The notes under the pieces were generated by a model. The model ran no database searches and was not told the DNA's origin. It saw nothing but the letters and a program-made list of their open reading frames with translations. Made by a program: the position numbers and the translations under genes. A stretch of DNA of 64,000 bases. Origin: Oxytricha trifallax. Its lineage: Eukaryota > Ciliophora > Spirotrichea > Sporadotrichida > Oxytrichidae. The DNA lies in contig ARYC01001378.1 of the NCBI GenBank assembly GCA_000711775.1, positions 43,922 through 107,921 on the forward strand, given 5' to 3'. This document shows, in pieces, positions 59,440-64,000 of this stretch; the stretch's first letter is position 1, and every line of letters begins with the position of its first letter.

Positions 59440-61010
59440 CACACCAACAACAAAAATTTTAATTATTATAACAATAATTAATTCTAACTTTACTTTAGTA
59501 AAATTATTCAGCAAATATTCGGGATTTTCGCGAATTTTCGGAAGGCTAAGCCTCTATAATTATTTTTTAGAAAGATGGAGGAACCGATGGTGTGATTAGA
59601 GTTCTTAAATCTAGCTGCTGCTAGCTCCAACTTGAGCTATTTAGGTTTAGTTTAAGTTTTTACTTACTTTACTTTGGTTTTTAGCTCCTTGTGCAACTTT
59701 TTGATATTTAAGTTCAACTTATAGAAAATATGACAACTTTGACTAAGCTTTTACTAAAGTAAACTTTGACTTTAAACTCAGCAATCCTAAGCTCTGTAAG
59801 AGACTCTCACTTCAAGGGCTTGGGTACATACCCTGAAGGCCGAAGTGGCGTAAGACCTCTCAGGCTGTATCCTCGCCGAGGGCTTTGCAGGGCTGTTGCT
59901 GGTACGTATACTTGTACTACTACTAAAAGTGTTTTGAGGTGGAACTTAAAGGCTGGTCTGAGTTTAGCTAACTTAAAAGCAACTTTTACTTTAAGTAAAG
60001 GAAATGTTCCTGGGATTGTAAGTACTATTCATATTCTTAACTTCTTCTACTACTATAGGTCACCAACAGGTGATATCTCTTCAGCAGCTCACGTGTTACG
60101 GGTTACTTCTTGTGTTGCTTGTTTGTTAGTTTTAAACTTCGTTTCTTCGTTGCCCAAGCTAAGTGGTGGTTAGGTTTATACCTGGCTCACAGTGATATAG
60201 TTGTTTGTTTACTTCATAGTTTAAGTCTTTAGGGTTTGTGTGTGGCTATGACCTGACTCTGACAACTATATTTATCTGTAGAGGGGTCCTCTAGCCGGAG
60301 CAGCCAATCTCTGGTGTTTATTGCACTGGGGAAGGGTTGCTTGAAAGCAATCGAGCCTCAGCGAGGCATGTTTGAATAGTTATAGTCTTAATTTTAAGTA
60401 ATAATCTTCACTTTAACCTTAAAATCCAAGCTAAAGCCCGTTTTTTGGGCTGGACTATTGCCCTCCAGGCTTACTCTATCATCTCTACCATATCTTAATG
60501 TTGTTTTCTTATCAACAGCACCAATACCTAGTTATCCTAACAAAATTTCCGAAATTCAGGTGGAGGGGTCATAAAGTTAGCCAAGCCAAAGTGCTGTTCC
60601 GGAAAAGTTCCGTATTCTAGGTCTTAAGGCCAAATAAGTCCAAATAAGCCCCCATTTGACTGGTATTTGAAGCCTACCACCCCTCCTATTGCTTGAACTG
60701 TCCTATAACTGCTTGTTATTAGCAATAAACACTATTATTAATGCTTATGATCAATTAGCCACCATAGATATCACATGGGGTAGAGCTGGGCTGGACTCAA
60801 GGGGTGAGGAGGAGGAGGCACCTTTTTGAAAATTTCAAGGCCAAAATGGCCGTTAGGACCTCCCTGACATTTAATGATGGGATATAGCCACTTCCACCAC
60901 CAATCGGCTTCTTTCCTTCCATCTCGTCGATCTAGAGTGTATTAGCGATGTTGGGTTGGGATGGTGGGATGGGGAGGAGATTGGAAAATAATTTTTGTAA
61001 AATCATACAA
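59440..61010 (-). other. GC-richer coding-like block, minus strand favoured
   Basis: Clearly higher G/C than the rest of the window. Minus-strand frames that look protein-like include: 60985-60850 (NIANTLQIDEMEGKKPIGGG, SGYIPSLNVREVLTAI); 60840-60408 (EIFKKVPPPPHPLSPAQLYP, GGLFGLIWPQDLEYGTFPEQ, FGLANFMTPPPEFRKFCQDN, QHQDMVEMIEQAWRAIVQPK); 60363-60086 (IAFKQPFPSAINTRDWLLRL, LSLGNEETKFKTNKQATQEV); and 59800-59460 (SKFTLVKAQSKLSYFLQVEL, SSQIQELQSHHRFLHLSKKQ). They are in different frames, as expected for pieces separated by IESs or for chance. Competing frames exist, including a + strand frame at 59766-60173. No family recognised. It may be a macronuclear gene ending at the TBE-1 junction. Confidence 0.35.
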
Positions 61011-61788
61011 GTCATACTCTATAATCCGTTAGAGATAGTATAGGCACTTTCAAACTTGGAATTGAAAATAATTCGACCCCCCCCTTCTAAATCCGCGGTT
61101 CCTCAACTCTAAAACCAACTTTTTTTATGTTTCTGTAGTGAGGCTTGGATTTCTAGACGACTGTGAGTGGTTTGGGGTCGATCTGAGACTCAAGGGTAGA
61201 CCTCATGGTGCATCCGGGGGAAATGAGGAGGTCCCTGAAAAGTGGCCTCAGATCAGAAATTGGGGCCACCGACCTACCGATCTGAGGGGGTTCAAAAATA
61301 TGGTTGGCAAAGCCAACAAAACTCCCAAACCCCAAACCCCTGATAGTTGATTTAGTGAGATTGAATGAATTTGAGATGATTAAGCAAATTGATGAGTGAT
61401 TAAAGGGGGTGATGAGAGAGGTTGGGGGTATAATGAGGTTTATGAGTAGATAAGAGGGGTATGTTTAATAATTTATAGTTAAAATCTAAAATCTGAATTA
61501 AATTTTTATAACTAAGTTCCAAATCACAAAATTTCCAGTCAATTCGCTGACCACTCCAGCAATTGATGAATATTTGGGCAATCATGGCTAAAATCGTCAA
61601 TGGCCAGCCGCAATGATGATGGGTTGCGGCATCTACCCAGCAATAGGTGTAAAATATTGAAATTTAAGTTAAGTATGTTAAATAATTAATCGCTTATATA
61701 TCATAGCTATATCAATACTACTGATTTTTAATTACTAGTATATAAGTTTATATTATAATTTATATCAAAACCCCGAAACCCTCCTGTA
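61011..61788. other. Mixed GC-rich and AT-rich spacer
   Basis: Both strands are open over 61140-61600 in several frames and none stands out. C4A3-type stretches at about 61325 (CCAAACCCCAAACCCC) and 61769 (CAAAACCCCGAAACCC) resemble TBE tips but lack the rest of the terminal repeat. Confidence 0.4.
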
Positions 61789-62247
61789 CATGGAATCACT
61801 TTCACAGTATACAGGTAGTGATCAATAGTCAATTAATTCACACTCTTAGTAGAGCTTTTCTTCGCATTCAATACTGAACTATGGATTTTTATGCAATCAG
61901 CAACTTGAGGAGATCAAGCAAAGTACGTTGAAGCCCTAGCAAAAGACTATACTAAAGGAGACATCAGTCGTGCTAGGCACTAACTTCCCCTCGAATCCTA
62001 AACCAGCGAAGCTCACTTGCACCTCGGGTACTCTCCTCAACAATGGGTAGGTGCCACCATCAACGATGGGCATACTGGGTGGGCAAATCATCAGACTGCC
62101 CTTGGAGAATGTTAAATGGGCAGTATCATCCTTAGTCGATATTGAGAGTTTGGCAACTGACGACCAGCTATGTTATGGCCTCGAACAGTTCCTTCGAATG
62201 ATTAGAAAACCATCATAGTCTTCAACATAAGGAAACCCTAATGTAAT
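61789..62247 (+). CDS. Open N-terminal gene segment cut by TBE-2
   Basis: ATG 61789, then MESLSQYTGSDQQSINSHSQ, QSFSSHSILNYGFLCNQQLE, KETSVVLGTNFPSNPKPAKL and GGQIIRLPLENVKWAVSSLV, DIESLATDDQLCYGLEQFLR, continuing to the AAT just before the TBE-2 tip. 153 codons lack TGA and use TAA/TAG as Gln in a Ser/Gln-rich head, typical of ciliate N-termini. The rest would lie beyond TBE-2, outside the window. A second frame is open for 80 codons, so this is not certain. No family recognised. Confidence 0.45.
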
Positions 62248-62386
62248 CAAAACCCCAAAACCCCTTAGTGAGGTTTATAAGTGCTTTGATTTGTAGGGTA
62301 TAGTTGGGGTCTTATTGGGGTTAGTAGAGAAAGTACAGGTTTTATGTGAATTTTAAGTATATTTAATAATTATTAGGCGATTTAAC

Positions 62387-63831
62387 TCAAACAAATTTTA
62401 TCTGCTTGTCTTTATTGTATCTCTTGAATTTTGCTCTCTATAGTGGTTCGAGTATATCGTCTAAGGATTATCTTGGATATGATGGTGCTCTTACAATTAT
62501 CATGTCTACAATCTGTTTGACTTCTTTGCAGATATCGTCCTGATTTATATGCTCACTCGCTAAACTTATTGATTATTTCTCTTATTTGGTACTATAGTAA
62601 GACATGCATTCCATGTCACTCTCTAAAATTATAGCAGCTACTGCCCATACATCCCACTAAACTGATCCATTCGTCCACTTCTCTCTTATTGGGAAGTAGC
62701 CAGGAGTGCCAAGAACCTTTGCTAAAGTTACTATCTCTTATCTTAAGGCTCTATTGAAATCGATAACTACCACTTCTAAAGGGCAGAGGTTTAGCATTAC
62801 ATTTTCAGGTTTCAAATCTCTATGAACATATCCGAGTTCATGCAACTCCTTGACACCCTATATCATATCTGATAGTATGTCATTCAAATCATCTGGGTAT
62901 CTGTTATGATATAAATAATCTTTCAAAGTCATTTCATATTTCTTAAGTCTCAGTGCGATAAAACCATAGCTTAAAATAACACCATCTAGCTTAAGCAAGT
63001 TCTTGCAATCTTTCTCTATGCCTCTCTAAGAATCATATATTCGTTAGCAAACTCATTTTAGTATTGCTCGTTCTTAAGGAGATAGCTGAAAGGGTACACC
63101 TTGTATGCATACTCATCGACCACTATAAGCTTTGCTTTGTTAGGAACACTTATATGCAAGTAATTCTCGATACAACCACTTAGATTAATTGCATTCAATG
63201 CAGGAATGCTCATAGCTTTTGCTTGGAAGCATGCTAGAATTGTATTGCCTGCAGGTTGGTTCATCGATTCTTATCTTTTCTGTCTCTTGAGCTTCTCCTG
63301 TAACTCTCTTTAAGATTCGAGAGTATTTGATTTTCTTTAGCTGGCACAAGTTTTTGTGACTCTTAATCTTAAATTAAGAATTCACTGAGGTGATGCTTTT
63401 GCATGTGCTTCTTAACTTTTGCAGAGTGAGTATAAGACTTATTACAAGTTGTGCATTAGTACCTTCCATCCACTTTCTCATGCTTGAAATATATCTTGGC
63501 TTTGCCAGAGTGTACCTCTTTAAGGTGTCTCTTCAAGCTTTGTTCTGTTGAGAAATGATTCTAACAGTCTTAACATAAAAATGTTTTTATCTTTTCGATT
63601 GGTTGCTGTTCTTTTAGCTCCTCAACATAATCAATTTAAGTTTAAACCCCTATCTCTGCGCTCTCCCTCTGGTTTAATACTTCTATGATAAAAACATCTG
63701 CTTCAAATTCAAGAGTTCTTAGCTCTACCTCCCTCTCAACATAAATGATTTCAGGCTTTTTAGTGGAGGCAAAGTTGAGCATTGATTGACCTGCTCCTAA
63801 AAGTGCCGCTCTACGATTTAAGTTGACCGCC
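62387..63831 (-). pseudogene. TBE-2 zinc-finger/kinase gene with two frameshifts
   Basis: From ATG 63831: MAVNLNRRAALLGAGQSMLN, two C2H2 fingers (CQDCQNHF...H...H and CTTCNKSY...H...H), then a Lys/Gln-rich linker. A frame change at about 63262 (TGA against an overlapping ATG) leads to NQPAGNTILACFQAKAMSIP, IVVDEYAYKVYPFSYLLKNE. A second at about 63030 leads to CKNLLKLDGVILSYGFIALR, VHRDLKPENVML, VVIDFNRALR, LGTPGYFPIREK, VQWDVWAVAAII, ending TGA at 62387-62389. HRD and DFN are kept as in TBE-1. Strong divergence from TBE-1 shows that they belong to different TBE subfamilies. Confidence 0.88.
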
Positions 63832-64000
63832 ATGTTTAAATTCAAATTTAAATTTCTATTATAAAGCTCTTAAAACCTTTATAGCTATATCTGGACTTTA
63901 TAGGAGTTGCAACAGCATTAATGAAGGTTTGATCTAAGATCTAAGACTTCATATTTATACTCAGTTTATAAGTATAATTTTCGTAATTTTACTCTTAATA
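63832..64000. promoter_or_regulatory. Start of the TBE-2 intergenic spacer
   Basis: Upstream of the kinase gene; corresponds to the repeat-bearing spacer of TBE-1. An AAATTTAAATTT-like palindromic stretch lies at 63836-63856. Too short to say more. Confidence 0.35.

Larger units (their letters stand above)
62248..64000. mobile_element. TBE: TBE-2: left part of a second telomere-bearing element
   Basis: The tip CAAAACCCCAAAACCCC is followed by TTAGTGAGGTTTATAAGTGC and TTTGATTTGTAGGG, as in TBE-1, then it diverges. AAT precedes the tip. It contains the zinc-finger/kinase gene in the same orientation as TBE-1. The element runs off the window end. Confidence 0.93.

Noticed and set aside
59766..60173. 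135-codon + strand standard-code ORF as a gene
   Set aside because: In a GC-richer block with only one real stop codon, several frames are open on both strands; its sequence is not more protein-like than the minus-strand frames and no family was recognised.
61320..61785. C4A3-type stretches at about 61325 and 61769 as further TBE ends or telomere-addition sites
   Set aside because: The sequence after them does not match the TBE terminal repeat, and telomere addition leaves no such mark in germline DNA.
1..64000. CRISPR arrays, bacterial operons, ribosome-binding sites, prophage
   Set aside because: No regularly spaced repeats or bacterial features; the window is eukaryotic germline DNA.

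Overview
The window looks like germline (micronuclear) DNA of a hypotrich/stichotrich ciliate of the Oxytricha-Tetmemena-Stylonychia kind. The reasons are: very AT-rich sequence with coding pieces scattered in it; proteins that read correctly only if TAA and TAG mean Gln and TGA is the only stop; coding pieces bounded by short direct repeats (pointers) so that removing the DNA between them restores the frame; and a 4,071-bp telomere-bearing element (TBE) with C4A4 repeats at both tips. Most frames that are open under the standard code are shadows. I translated by eye under the ciliate code. A one-stop code leaves long chance frames, so pieces without a paralogue or a family motif have low confidence.

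0-49 kb, + strand: a tandem array of paralogous, very long genes broken into many MDS-like pieces. Gene A (3' end only, 2.9-4.75 kb) is decayed. Gene B (about 6.29-34.73 kb) looks complete and ends in an ion-channel domain (transmembrane segments, pore loop, S6-like helix, cytosolic tail). Gene C (from 35.43 kb) repeats the N-terminus of B. B and C share IES positions and nearly the same pointers, but the intervals differ greatly in length. The C interval matching a 205-bp gap in B has grown to about 8 kb of inserted elements.

Throughout: foldback/MITE-like elements that I group as P1 to P6. P2 has TA target duplications and seven members here. Two long P2 members carry homologous open frames, and one carries an exon-like piece. 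P1, P3, P4, P5 and P6 are other palindromic or terminal-repeat families. Two decayed TBE relics lie at 38.0-39.8 and 50.1-50.9 kb.

49-55 kb: possible minus-strand gene pieces, a TBE kinase relic, and P1, P6 and P3 elements.

55-64 kb: TBE-1 (55105-59175) carries an intact zinc-finger/kinase gene, a broken second gene and a broken DD34E transposase. A GC-richer block (59.2-62.2 kb) of coding-like DNA follows, and then a second TBE (62248 to beyond the end). Both TBEs seem to interrupt coding DNA, as expected of elements that are cut out when the macronucleus develops.
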